Positions 25,522 through 33,863 are shown, counted from the first letter of the stretch. The stretch: DNA of 43,185 nt from an uncultured Nitriliruptoraceae bacterium (GCA_913060655.1 CAJXTG010000012.1:1-43185); one strand, 5' to 3'. Notes: a model not told the origin generated them from the sequence alone. A program made the numbers and translations.

Positions 25522-26183
25522 CAGGCCGTCCCGAGCAGTGCGGCGCTGAGCGCGTCGCCGGACTCCGGTCCGGCCAGCGCGATGATCTCGTCGCCGGCGA
25601 CGATCTCGGTCCCGCCGCGGGGGATGATCGTCTGCTCGCCACGGAACACGGCGACGACGACGGCGTCGTCGGGCAGCCGGAGCGCGTCGAGCCGCCGGGC
25701 CGGTGGCGCACCCGGCCCCTCGGGGATGCGCAGCTCGACGAGGTTCGCCCGGCCGCCGCGCACCGACGTGAGGTGGATGAGCTCGCCGACGGAGAACTCG
25801 TTCTCGATCAGCTCGGAGATCAGCCGTGTCGACGACACCGCCTCGATGCCCAGCGTCTGGAAGATCTCGACGTTGTTCGGGTCGTTGACGCGGCTGATGA
25901 CGCGCTTCGTACCGAACTCGATGCGGGCCAGCTGGCAGGCGACGAGGTTGAGCTCGTCCTCGTGGGTGGTCGACACGAACACGTCGGCCCGCTCGGTGTG
26001 CGCCTGCTCGAGGTAGCGCAGGTCGGCGGCGTCCCCCTCGATGACGAGCACGCCGGTCTCGGCGACGAGCGCCTCGACCCGTTCGCCCTGCAGCTCGACG
26101 ACGGTCACCTCGTGGCCCTTGCGGACCAGGTCGCGTGCGACGTAGCGGCCGATGCGCCCGCCCCCGACGATGACGACGTACAC
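25521..26183 (-). CDS. trkA: TrkA-family potassium uptake regulator (first of two)
   Basis: A 220-residue RCK protein. The N-terminal Rossmann domain binds NAD(H)/ATP (VVIVGGGRIGRYVARDL, acidic VEL at the second strand end). The C-terminal TrkA-C domain begins near residue 140 and ends GDEIIALAGPE. It forms a cytoplasmic ring that gates TrkH. The start is GTG, one base after the stop of the upstream trkA-like gene. The two copies probably form a mixed or paired ring, as in bacteria with two-gene TrkA systems. Confidence 0.93.
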   Translation of the reverse strand: MYVVIVGGGRIGRYVARDLVRKGHEVTVVELQGERVEALVAETGVLVIEGDAADLRYLEQAHTERADVFVSTTHEDELNLVACQLARIEFGTKRVISRVNDPNNVEIFQTLGIEAVSSTRLISELIENEFSVGELIHLTSVRGGRANLVELRIPEGPGAPPARRLDALRLPDDAVVVAVFRGEQTIIPRGGTEIVAGDEIIALAGPESGDALSAALLGTA

Positions 26184-26184
26184 C

Positions 26185-26898
26185 TCAGCCCTCCCCGTCG
26201 GCCGTCACGGCGTCCGACGCGGTCGACACCGGGTCGAGCACGTCCTCGCGCTCGAGGTCGCGCACCAGCGGGGCGAGGTTGCGGGCGCTGACGGGGCCGA
26301 CGGCGGCGGTGACGACGTCGCCACGCTCGAGGACCTCGTGCTCGTCGGGGATGGTGACGTGCCCGCCGCGACGCAGGGCGGTGATGCGGATCGGCCCGCG
26401 GCGCTCGAACTCGACGACGCTGAGCCCGTGCCCACCGTGGTCGACCTCGAGGTCGACGACGGACACGTCGTCCTCGGGGAACAGCACGTGCAGGGGGAGC
26501 GCACCGCGGAACTCGTTGAGGAACAGCTTCGCGACCGCGCCGGTGGAGGACACGTACGACACGCCGAGCCGGCGGTACACCTCGGCGTTGTCGGGGTTGA
26601 ACAGGCGGGCGACGCTGCGGCGCACCCCGTACAGGTGCGTCGCGATCTCGACGGCCATCAGGTTCGTGTTGTCCGAGCGGGTCACGGCGATGAAGCCGTC
26701 CGCGTCGGCGATGCCGGCCCGCTCGAGCACGTCACGGTCGGTGACGCTGCCGACGACGGTGTCCCCGTTGAACGCGGTGCCGAGCCGGTCGAAGGCCCGC
26801 TGGTCGCTGTCGACGACGACGACGTCGTCGCTGTCGGCGGACAGCTGCTCGGCGACCGCGGAGCCGACGAAGCCGCAGCCCCCGACGATGATGAGCAT
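26185..26898 (-). CDS. TrkA-family potassium uptake regulator (second), first gene of Trk operon
   Basis: A 237-residue RCK protein with the Rossmann motif IIVGGCGFVGSAVAEQL, the VVVVDSD strand end, and a TrkA-C domain (about 140-215) containing VTIPDEHEVLERGDVVTAAVG. It is related to, but clearly diverged from, its downstream neighbour (for example GCGFVG versus GGGRIG), so the pair is an old duplication. The ATG has GGAG about nine bases upstream. It is the first gene of a five-gene minus-strand run and is divergent from ispH. Confidence 0.93.
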   Translation of the reverse strand: MLIIVGGCGFVGSAVAEQLSADSDDVVVVDSDQRAFDRLGTAFNGDTVVGSVTDRDVLERAGIADADGFIAVTRSDNTNLMAVEIATHLYGVRRSVARLFNPDNAEVYRRLGVSYVSSTGAVAKLFLNEFRGALPLHVLFPEDDVSVVDLEVDHGGHGLSVVEFERRGPIRITALRRGGHVTIPDEHEVLERGDVVTAAVGPVSARNLAPLVRDLEREDVLDPVSTASDAVTADGEG

Positions 26899-27000
26899 GG
26901 GAAGGTGCTCCGCGCGCGGTGGGGGCGACGTGGCGGGACGCGACGTGCCCGAGGACCCCGACAGTCTGCCACAGCGGGCGGGGGGACGGGAGGCCGTCGG

Positions 27001-27006
27001 TACCCT
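27001..27006 (+). promoter_or_regulatory. -10 box of leaderless ispH (TACCCT)
   Basis: TACCCT ends six bases before the ispH ATG at 27013. The GGGAGG further upstream lies before the box and cannot be a ribosome site if transcription starts at the ATG. Confidence 0.45.
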
Positions 27007-27012
27007 CGCCGC

Positions 27013-28047
27013 ATGGCCCCCCACACGCTGCTGCTCGCCGCTCCGCGCGGGTTCTGCGCCGGGGTGGACCGTGCCGTGCTGATCGTCGAGAAGGCGCTGG
27101 AGGCCTACGGCGCCCCGGTGTACGTCCGCCACGAGATCGTCCACAACACGCACGTCGTCGAGTCCCTGCGCCGTCGCGGCGCGGTGTTCGTCGAGGACGA
27201 GTCGACCGTCCCCGAGGGCGCGGTGATCGTGTTCAGCGCCCACGGCTCACCGCCGGAGGCGTTCGAGAACTCGCGCCGGCTCGGCCACACGCTCGTCGAC
27301 GCGACCTGCCCGCTCGTCACGAAGGTCCACCACGAGGCCCGCCGGTACGCGCGGGACGGCAAGCGGATCGTCCTCGTCGGCCACGAGGGCCACCAGGAGG
27401 TCGTGGGGACGATGGGTCAGGCGCCCGACGCGATCACGCTCGTGGAGACGCCCGACGACGTCGCCGCGCTCGACCTCGACGCCGACGACGAGGTCGCCTA
27501 CATCACGCAGACGACGCTGTCGATGGACGAGACCGCGTCGGTCGTGGAGCGGCTGCGGCAGATGTTCCCCATGCTCGAGCAGCCGAAGAGCGACGACATC
27601 TGCTACGCGACGCAGAACCGGCAGGACGCGGTGAAGGTGCTCGCCGACCGCTGCGACCTGATCCTCGTCGTCGGCTCCGACACGTCATCGAACTCGAAGC
27701 GCCTCGTGGAGGTGTCCCGGGACCGCGGCGTGCCCGCCCACCTCATCGAGGACGCCGGGGACCTCGACGCCGACTGGCTCGCCGACGTCGGCACCGTCGG
27801 GCTGACCTCCGGCGCGTCCGCCCCCGAGGAGCTCGTCGAGGGTGTCATCGACTGGTTCCGGGCCCGCGGCGAGCTCACCGTCGACACCGTCATGGTCGTC
27901 GACGAGGACGTCGAGTTCGCCATGCCGTCGGTGCTCGCCCGGCGCCTGCGGGAGCTCGACGGCGACGGGGCCGACGGTCAGGACGACGCCGCGGACGGCG
28001 CGGACGGCGCCGACGCCGTGTCCGCGTCGGCCGAGGCGCCGCGGTAG
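27013..28047 (+). CDS. ispH: 4-hydroxy-3-methylbut-2-enyl diphosphate reductase
   Basis: A 344-residue iron-sulfur enzyme, the last step of the MEP pathway, making IPP and DMAPP. The three cluster cysteines are in GFCAGVDRAV (C15), DATCPLV and DDICYATQNRQ. The catalytic glutamate lies in the SxxSNSxRL-type region (GSDTSSNSKRLVEV), and HxxP-type histidines are present. It supplies precursors for UppS and other isoprenoids. The last 30 residues are a low-complexity Asp/Ala/Gly tail beyond the normal end (DGADGADAVSASAEAPR). This tail overlaps the convergent RNase D gene by 70 bases. The gene appears leaderless. Confidence 0.96.
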   Translation: MAPHTLLLAAPRGFCAGVDRAVLIVEKALEAYGAPVYVRHEIVHNTHVVESLRRRGAVFVEDESTVPEGAVIVFSAHGSPPEAFENSRRLGHTLVDATCPLVTKVHHEARRYARDGKRIVLVGHEGHQEVVGTMGQAPDAITLVETPDDVAALDLDADDEVAYITQTTLSMDETASVVERLRQMFPMLEQPKSDDICYATQNRQDAVKVLADRCDLILVVGSDTSSNSKRLVEVSRDRGVPAHLIEDAGDLDADWLADVGTVGLTSGASAPEELVEGVIDWFRARGELTVDTVMVVDEDVEFAMPSVLARRLRELDGDGADGQDDAADGADGADAVSASAEAPR

Positions 28048-29186
28048 GCGCGCCACAGCACGTCGCCGAGCAGCTCCTGCTGCCAGGGGCGCAGGCCGGC
28101 CGCGGCGCACAGCGCGTCCGCGTCGGCCGGGTCGGCACGCACCGCGTCCTTCAGCGTCTTCGACGCGCACAGCACCCCCGGGTCGAGGTCGAGCCGCTTC
28201 GCGACCTTCGAACGGGCGCTGCGCAGCCGGTCGTAGGCGCGCGTGTCCCGGTCCGTCCAGCGCCGCCGGTCCGGGTCCGGCGGCGGCGGGTCGTGCGCCG
28301 CGGCGTCCTCGACGACGGCGAGGAACCGCTCGGCGTGCTCCGGCTCCATGCGGCGCCGCCGGCGTGCGCGCCGCGCGAGCTGCGCGGCCGTGCGGGGCGG
28401 CTCCACGGCGAGGGCGACGATGACCTCGTCGTGCAGCAGCAGGTTCGGCGCGAGGTCCTCGGCACGGGCGAGCTCCTCGCGCGCCTCCCACAGCAGCCGG
28501 GCGACGACCTGCTGCTGCGGCGTGAGCCGCCCGACGCCGCGCACGCGCCGCCACGAGCGCGTGTCGGTCAGCGCGTTGTCGATGCTCGCGACGAGCTCCT
28601 GCTCGAACCAGGCGGTCCGGCCGGCGGCGTCCAGCCGCTCCGCGAGCACCGCCCACAGGCGCGGCAGGTGGATGACGTCGCCCGCCGCGTACGCCTGCAT
28701 CGGTGCGGGGATCGGCCGGGCGGCCCAGTCGGCCCGCTGGAACGCCTCCTTGTCCCCGTCGACGTGGACGTCGAGCACGTCGGCGAGCAGCGCGTTCAGG
28801 CCGATGGGCAGGCCCAGCACCGCCGCCGCGATCGCCGTGTCGACCAGCCGCGGCGGCTCCACCCCCTTGGACGCGAGCGGGCCGACGTCGTTGCTCGCGG
28901 CGTGCAGCACCGTCGTGCGGGTCGCCAGGTGCGCCTGCAGGGCGGCGAGGTCGTCGAGGACCATCCCGTCGAGCAGCACGCACGCGTCGGGCCCGCCGAC
29001 CTGGACGAGCGCGGCATGCCGGAAGTAGCGGTCCGCGTCGGCCCGTTCGACGTCGACGCCGAGCACCGGCAGGTCCAGCCCGGCAAGCGCGTCGGGGACG
29101 GCGGACGGCTCGTCGACCAGCGTGATCGCCGGCTGCGGCGGCGTCGTGCCGGCCACGGTGCGCGTATCGTCCGGGTCCGTTTCCAC
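27978..29186 (-). CDS. rnd: RNase D-like 3'-5' exoribonuclease
   Basis: A 402-residue RNase D homologue for 3' trimming of tRNA and other RNAs. The DEDD catalytic motifs are visible: motif I LGVDVERADADRYFRH (D and E), motif II HAASNDV, and motif III YAAGDVIHL with tyrosine and aspartate. An HRDC domain follows (about 215-290), with a second HRDC-like segment to the end. Motif I is DVE rather than the usual DTE, which keeps the acidic pair. The GTG start lies six bases after a TAGCCT box with no Shine-Dalgarno. The last 20 residues are Ala/Ser/Pro-rich and lie inside the 70-base overlap with ispH. Confidence 0.9.
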   Translation of the reverse strand: METDPDDTRTVAGTTPPQPAITLVDEPSAVPDALAGLDLPVLGVDVERADADRYFRHAALVQVGGPDACVLLDGMVLDDLAALQAHLATRTTVLHAASNDVGPLASKGVEPPRLVDTAIAAAVLGLPIGLNALLADVLDVHVDGDKEAFQRADWAARPIPAPMQAYAAGDVIHLPRLWAVLAERLDAAGRTAWFEQELVASIDNALTDTRSWRRVRGVGRLTPQQQVVARLLWEAREELARAEDLAPNLLLHDEVIVALAVEPPRTAAQLARRARRRRRMEPEHAERFLAVVEDAAAHDPPPPDPDRRRWTDRDTRAYDRLRSARSKVAKRLDLDPGVLCASKTLKDAVRADPADADALCAAAGLRPWQQELLGDVLWRAYRGASADADTASAPSAPSAASS

Positions 29187-29192
29187 ACGGCG

Positions 29193-29198
29193 AGGCTA
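29193..29198 (-). promoter_or_regulatory. -10 box of leaderless RNase D gene (TAGCCT)
   Basis: TAGCCT on the minus strand ends exactly six bases before the GTG at 29186. The overlapping plus-strand bases read TAGTGC, which might serve the divergent deacetylase gene. Confidence 0.45.
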
Positions 29199-29222
29199 GT
29201 GCCGCCGCCCGGAGGTCCCGCG

Positions 29223-30047
29223 ATGTCCGTCCTGCTGTGCGTCCACCCCCATCCGGACGACGAATCGATCGCCTGCGGCGGCGTGCTCGCCCGGGCCGCC
29301 GCCGAGGGGGTCCGCACGGTCGTGGTGACCTGCACCGGCGGGGAGGAGGGCGAGAACCTCGCGGGCATCGACCTCGGTGACGTGCCCCTCGTCGAGCACC
29401 GGCGCCGTGAGCTCGACGCGGCCGTCGCGATCCTCGACGTGACCGTCCACCATCGGCTCGGCTACCGCGACTCGGGCATGGCCGGCACCGCCGGCAACGA
29501 CCATCCGGCGTCGTTCCACCTGGCCGACCTCGACGAGGCGGCGGCCCGGCTCGCCGCGATCGTGCGGGCCGAGCGGCCCGACGCGGTCGTGTCCGATGAC
29601 GAGCACGGGTCCTACGGCCACCCCGACCACATCAAGGCGCACCACGTCACCGTGCGGGCCGTCGCCCTCGCCGCCGACCCGGACGCGGCCGTCCCGGGCG
29701 AGCCGTGGCGGGTGCCGCGCCGCTACGTGCACACGTTCTCCCGCACCCGCCTGCTCGACGCGCACCGGGCGCTGCTCGCTGCGGGGCTCGCGTCCCCGTT
29801 CGGCGACGACGACGAGCCGGCGCCGTTCGGGGTCGACGACGCGCAGGTCACCACCCGCGTCGACGTGACCGGGCACGTCGCGACGAAGATCGCGGCGATG
29901 GGTGCGCATGCGAGCCAGATCGGGCCCGACGCGTTCTTCATGAACGTCCCCGCCGACCTCGTCGACACGTTCCTCGGGGTCGAGGAGTTCATCCTCGAGG
30001 AGGGCACGGCCCCCGCCGGCGGGGCCGACGTGCTCGTCGTCCCCTGA
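29223..30047 (+). CDS. PIG-L family deacetylase (MshB/Mca-like)
   Basis: A 274-residue zinc hydrolase of the LmbE/PIG-L family, which removes acetyl from GlcNAc-inositol (MshB, mycothiol synthesis) or cleaves mycothiol conjugates (Mca). Zinc and catalytic motifs: HPHPDDES at 9-16, VTCTGGEEGEN, LGYRDSGMAGT, and HPDHIKAHH with the third zinc histidine. The YRDSGM segment is typical of the mycothiol enzymes. MshB versus Mca cannot be decided without alignment. The ATG has GGAGG seven bases upstream. It is divergent from the RNase D gene and convergent with upp. Confidence 0.88.
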   Translation: MSVLLCVHPHPDDESIACGGVLARAAAEGVRTVVVTCTGGEEGENLAGIDLGDVPLVEHRRRELDAAVAILDVTVHHRLGYRDSGMAGTAGNDHPASFHLADLDEAAARLAAIVRAERPDAVVSDDEHGSYGHPDHIKAHHVTVRAVALAADPDAAVPGEPWRVPRRYVHTFSRTRLLDAHRALLAAGLASPFGDDDEPAPFGVDDAQVTTRVDVTGHVATKIAAMGAHASQIGPDAFFMNVPADLVDTFLGVEEFILEEGTAPAGGADVLVVP

Positions 30048-30074
30048 CGGGCGCGCCCGGTCGGCGCGGGCCGC

Positions 30075-30722
30075 TCAGTGCGGCGTGCCGAACAGGCGGT
30101 CGCCGAAGTCGCCCAGCCCCGGGACGATGTAGCCGCGCTCGTCGAGTCCCGGGTCGACCGCCGCGGTGACGACCCGCACCCGCGGGTCACCGTCGAGGAC
30201 CCGGTCGACGCCCTGCGCGGTCGCGACGACGGACACGACCACGACCTGCGCGGCGCCGGCGGCGTCGAGCGCCGCCACCGCGTCCGCCGCGGAACCGCCC
30301 GTCGCGAGCATCGGCTCGAGGACGAGCACCCACGCCCCGTCGAGCGGCGGCACCTTGAAGTAGTAGCGGCGTGCGGTGAGCGTGTCGGGGTCCCGCTCGA
30401 GCCCGACCATGCCGACCTGCGCGTCGGGGAGGACGTCGTGCACCCCGGCGAGCAGGCCGAGTCCCGCGCGCAGCACCGGCACGGCCACCACCGGCACGCC
30501 CGGCGTCGACGTCGGGGCGTCCGCGAGCGGCGTGCGCACCGTGCCCGTCGCGACCGGCAGCCCCGCGGTCGCCCGGGTCGCGAGCACCGCGCCGAGCCGG
30601 GCCGCGTGGGCGCGGAACTCCGGCGGTGCGGTGCGCTCGTCCCGCAGCGCCGCCAGCGCCGCCCCCGCGAGCGGGTCGTCGGAGAGGACGGTGAGCCGGG
30701 CGTCGCCGTCGGTGCCAGTCAT
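30075..30722 (-). CDS. upp: Uracil phosphoribosyltransferase
   Basis: A 215-residue salvage enzyme converting uracil and PRPP to UMP. The PRPP loop is LVLEPMLATGGSA (the family usually has D-P-M-LATGGS; here E precedes P), and the uracil-binding C-terminus is DERGYIVPGLGDFGDRLFGT. VLRAGLGLLAG and YYFKVPP are also present. The start at 30722 yields a normal-length protein. A TAGGCT box on its strand at 30767-30772 overlaps the plus-strand box of the divergent lipoprotein gene. This is the only nucleotide salvage gene seen here. Confidence 0.95.
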   Translation of the reverse strand: MTGTDGDARLTVLSDDPLAGAALAALRDERTAPPEFRAHAARLGAVLATRATAGLPVATGTVRTPLADAPTSTPGVPVVAVPVLRAGLGLLAGVHDVLPDAQVGMVGLERDPDTLTARRYYFKVPPLDGAWVLVLEPMLATGGSAADAVAALDAAGAAQVVVVSVVATAQGVDRVLDGDPRVRVVTAAVDPGLDERGYIVPGLGDFGDRLFGTPH

Positions 30723-30765
30723 CGCGTCCCCCGCTGCGCCCGCCGGGACGTCCGGAGCGCGGGGT

Positions 30766-30772
30766 TAGCCTA
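30766..30772. promoter_or_regulatory. Shared divergent -10 element (TAGCCTA)
   Basis: Seven bases contain TAGCCT on the plus strand (30766-30771, six bases before the lipoprotein GTG at 30778) and TAGGCT on the minus strand (30767-30772, towards upp). Polymerase bound one way would exclude the other, so the two genes could be reciprocally expressed. Confidence 0.45.
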
Positions 30773-30777
30773 GGCCG

Positions 30778-31968
30778 GTGCCGCCGTCCCGCCCGTCCCG
30801 TCCCTGTCGCCGTCGCGTCCTGCCGGCCGCCGTGCTGCTCGTCACGCTCGCCGCCTGCACCGCACCCGACGCGCCCGACACGCCCGCCGAGCCCGCCGCC
30901 CCGAGCGTCGAGCGCACCGCACCGTCCGGGGTCGGGCCGGTCCTGCTCGTGCTGCCCCCCGCCGACGAGCTCGCACCCGCGGCGCGTGCCGCGCTGCGGG
31001 CGCAGGTCGACGACGCCGTCGCCACCGCCGGGACGGACGTCACGGTGCTCGAGCCGGCGACCCGCGCGGCGCTGCCCGCGACCGTCGAGCTCGCCGCCCG
31101 CCGTGCCGCCGCCGCCGGCGCGGTGCCCGGCGGCGCCCCCGGCACGGTGTGCGTCCTCGGCGGCCGGCAGACGGCGGCGCTGGCCAGCGCGCTCGCCCGC
31201 TACCCGGCGGCCACCGGCTGCCGCACCCCGGCCGCCGCGTCCGCCGACGCCGACCCTGCCGCCGCCACCTCCGCGGACGGTGGCGGCGACGGTGCCCTCG
31301 CCGCCGATGCCGCCACGGGCGCGCTCGCCGTCGACGTCGACCTCGGCCGCCTCGGCCGGGCCCTCGGCGTCGCCGCCCGCGCGGCCGCCGGCGGTGGTGG
31401 TGTCGTCGTCCTCGACGCCGGCGATCCGCTGCTGGACCGCCGCTGGCGCGACGGGGTGCTCGACGGGGCGCGGGAGCCGCTGACCGGCACCGCCCGGACC
31501 CACGTCGCGACCGGTGCGGCGGAGGTCGTCGCCCTGCTCGACGCGCAGGCGGCGCTGCGGGCGGCCGGCATCACCCCCGGCAGCCCTCGCACCGCCGAGG
31601 AGCTCGCCGAGGGGCGTGCCGGTGCCGCCCCCGACGGGGCGCCGACGGGCGCACCGTCCGGTGCGAGCGTCGCCCGCACCCTCCCACCCGTCGGTGCGGT
31701 CGTGCTCGACGCGAGCGTCGACGCCGCCGTCCTCGCTGACGTGCTCGCCGACCGCGGCATCGCCGTCGCCGGCCCCGCGGCGCTGCTGGCCACCGCGGAT
31801 CCCGCCGCCGACGTCGTGCTCCGCACCGCCGTCCGCTGGGAGCGCCCCCTCGGCGTCCTCCTCGCCCGGGCCGTCGGCGCCGACGCGGCCGCACCCGACG
31901 TCGACGACGTGCTGCGGCTCACGCCCGGCACGACGGGCGACGCGGGCGACGCGGGCGACGCCGGCTGA
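30778..31968 (+). CDS. Secreted lipoprotein, possibly BMP-type binding-protein fold
   Basis: A 396-residue lipoprotein: arginine-rich start, hydrophobic VLPAAVLLVTLAAC with a good lipobox, then an Ala/Pro/Asp-rich linker. The body alternates beta strands and helices (VGPVLLVLPP, VCVLGGRQTAAL, GALAVDVDLGRLG, VVVLDAGD, VGAVVLDAS), as in periplasmic-binding folds. RWRDGVLDGARE and the late VVLRTAVRWERPLGVLLARA loosely recall nucleoside-binding BMP/Med lipoproteins, but conservation is too weak to assert this. The C-terminus is a GDA repeat from 9-base units. Extreme alanine content blurs any assignment. It appears leaderless and divergent from upp. Confidence 0.55.
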   Translation: MPPSRPSRPCRRRVLPAAVLLVTLAACTAPDAPDTPAEPAAPSVERTAPSGVGPVLLVLPPADELAPAARAALRAQVDDAVATAGTDVTVLEPATRAALPATVELAARRAAAAGAVPGGAPGTVCVLGGRQTAALASALARYPAATGCRTPAAASADADPAAATSADGGGDGALAADAATGALAVDVDLGRLGRALGVAARAAAGGGGVVVLDAGDPLLDRRWRDGVLDGAREPLTGTARTHVATGAAEVVALLDAQAALRAAGITPGSPRTAEELAEGRAGAAPDGAPTGAPSGASVARTLPPVGAVVLDASVDAAVLADVLADRGIAVAGPAALLATADPAADVVLRTAVRWERPLGVLLARAVGADAAAPDVDDVLRLTPGTTGDAGDAGDAG

Positions 31969-31982
31969 GCGTCGCCACCACC

Positions 31983-31988
31983 TACGCT
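31983..31988 (+). promoter_or_regulatory. Putative -10 box of pyk (TACGCT)
   Basis: TACGCT lies 23 bases before the pyruvate kinase GTG at 32012, leaving a short leader that contains GGAGG (32001-32005). No convincing -35 is seen. Confidence 0.3.
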
Positions 31989-32011
31989 GCGGCGACGACA
32001 GGAGGACGCAC

Positions 32012-33472
32012 GTGCGCAGGGCGAAGATCGTGGCCACCCTCGGACCGGCGCTCGACGACCCGGTCCGGCTGCGCGCCGCCATCGACGCCGGTGCCGACGT
32101 GTTCCGCTTCAACTTCTCCCACGGCGACCTCGAGGAGCATCGCGAGCGGCTGCGGCTCGTGCGCGAGCTCGGCGAGGAGGCCGGCCGGGTCGTCGGCACC
32201 CTCGGCGACCTGCAGGGCCCCAAGATCCGCCTCGGTGACGTGCCGGACGGCGGGGTGACGCTCACCGAGGGCGCGGAGGCCGTCCTCGTCGCCGGTGCGG
32301 CGAGCCTGCCGGCGACCGCCGACGAGGACGGCACGCCGCTGCTGCCGGTCGTCTACCCGGCGCTCGCCGACGACGTCACCGCCGGTTCCCTGATCCTCAT
32401 CGACGACGGGTCGCTGCGCCTCACCGTCGAGTCGTCGGACCCCGTGACCCGCCGGGTCCGCACCCGCGTCGTCGTCGGTGGCGTCGCCACCGCCCGCAAG
32501 GGCGTGAACCTGCCGGGCGTGCAGGTGTCGGCCCCGTCGATGACGGACAAGGACCGTGAGGACCTGACCCGCATGGTCGAGCTCGGCGTCGACTGGGTCG
32601 CGCTGTCGTTCGTCCGCCGCGTCGAGGACGTCCTCGAGGTGCGGGCGCTCATCGACCAGCTGGGTGGGCAGCAGCCCGTCATCGCCAAGCTCGAACGGCC
32701 CGAGGCGCTCGACGACCTGGAGGCCATCGTCGCCGCGTCCGACGCGATCATGGTCGCCCGCGGCGACCTCGGCGTCGAGATCGGCCCGGAACGTGTCCCC
32801 GCCATCCAGAAGGAGATCATCGACCTCGCGAACCGGCTGGGCCGGCCCGTCATCACCGCGACGGAGATGCTCGACTCGATGATCCGCAGCCCCCGTCCGA
32901 CGCGGGCGGAGGCGTCCGACGTCGCCAACGCCGTGTTCGACGGCACCGACGCGCTGATGCTGTCGGGCGAGACGGCGGCGGGCCGCTACCCGGTCGAGGC
33001 GGTGCGCACCATGGCCCGCATCATCGAGGTCGCCGAGTCCAGCGGCGGCCGCGTGCGCGAGGTGTGGCCGGACACGGCGCACGAGCTCGGCCGGTCCGTC
33101 GCGAAGTCGGCGACGCAGATCGCCGAGGAGGTCGACGCCGTCGCCATCCTCGTGTTCAGCCTCTCGGGCGCGTCCGTCCAGCTCGTGTCGAAGTACCGAC
33201 CGCACCAGCGGATCGTCGGGCTGACCCCCGACGAGCGGGCGCTGCGCCGCTTCGCGCTCATGTGGGGCACCGACGGTGCGATCGTCCCGACCGAGGACCG
33301 CTCGCTGGACCTGATGCGCTCCGCCGACGCGGTGTGCCGGGCCGGCGGCATCGGCCGGGTCGGGGACCGTGTCGTCATCGTCGCCGGCGTGCCCGGCGGG
33401 CTCGGCGGGACGAACCGGGTGATCGTGCACGAGCTCGGCGACGAGTCGAACCTGACCGTCGCCGGCCGCTGA
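32012..33472 (+). CDS. pyk: Pyruvate kinase
   Basis: A 486-residue glycolytic enzyme converting PEP and ADP to pyruvate and ATP. Motifs: FRFNFSHGD at about 29-37, DLQGPKIRLGD, KGVNLPGV, IAKLERPEAL with the active-site lysine, MVARGDLGVEI, and TATEMLDSMIRSPRPTRAEASDVANAVFDGTDALMLSGETAAG. The C-terminal allosteric domain (from about 345) is present and ends DESNLTVAGR. The GTG start has GGAGG eight bases upstream. It stands opposed to PckA and GlpX in the same window, so both glycolytic and gluconeogenic steps are encoded. Confidence 0.97.
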   Translation: MRRAKIVATLGPALDDPVRLRAAIDAGADVFRFNFSHGDLEEHRERLRLVRELGEEAGRVVGTLGDLQGPKIRLGDVPDGGVTLTEGAEAVLVAGAASLPATADEDGTPLLPVVYPALADDVTAGSLILIDDGSLRLTVESSDPVTRRVRTRVVVGGVATARKGVNLPGVQVSAPSMTDKDREDLTRMVELGVDWVALSFVRRVEDVLEVRALIDQLGGQQPVIAKLERPEALDDLEAIVAASDAIMVARGDLGVEIGPERVPAIQKEIIDLANRLGRPVITATEMLDSMIRSPRPTRAEASDVANAVFDGTDALMLSGETAAGRYPVEAVRTMARIIEVAESSGGRVREVWPDTAHELGRSVAKSATQIAEEVDAVAILVFSLSGASVQLVSKYRPHQRIVGLTPDERALRRFALMWGTDGAIVPTEDRSLDLMRSADAVCRAGGIGRVGDRVVIVAGVPGGLGGTNRVIVHELGDESNLTVAGR

Positions 33473-33494
33473 CGGGGCGGACGGGAGGCGCAGG

Positions 33495-33863
33495 GTGGAG
33501 CTGCCGGAGGCGGCCCTCGCGCACCGCTACTGCCTGCTGACGACCCGCACGCGGGTCGGCGACCGGTCCCACACCGCGGAGCTGTGGTTCATCCCTGCGC
33601 CCGGCGGCGTCTACCTGATGTCCGGCTCCGGCGGGCTGACGACGTGGTTCCTGAACCTGCAGGCGGAGGAGGAGGGGGTGCTGCGCATCGGCGACGACGC
33701 GTGGCAGGTCCGCGCGGCGTTCCCCGGGCGCGACGATCCGGCCCGGCGCAGCGCGCTCGAGGCGTTCCACGCCCGCTACGACCGTGACGGCAAGGACCGG
33801 CTGGCCCCGTGGCTGCGGGACGCGGTCGTCGCCCATCTCGTGCTCGTCCGCGCGCTCGCCTGA
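33495..33863 (+). CDS. Split-barrel nitroreductase-like protein (DUF385/F420-type)
   Basis: A 122-residue protein matching the short deazaflavin(F420)-dependent nitroreductase/PPOX split-barrel group. A conserved first strand (RYCLLTTRTRVGDRSHTAELWFI) is followed by the core GGVYLMSGSGGLTTWFLNLQ and then LRIGDDAWQVRAAF. Members reduce quinones or nitro compounds with F420H2 or bind flavin. Cofactor choice is not determinable here. The GTG has GGGAGG about seven bases upstream. It follows pyk by 22 bases and may be cotranscribed. Confidence 0.72.
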   Translation: MELPEAALAHRYCLLTTRTRVGDRSHTAELWFIPAPGGVYLMSGSGGLTTWFLNLQAEEEGVLRIGDDAWQVRAAFPGRDDPARRSALEAFHARYDRDGKDRLAPWLRDAVVAHLVLVRALA

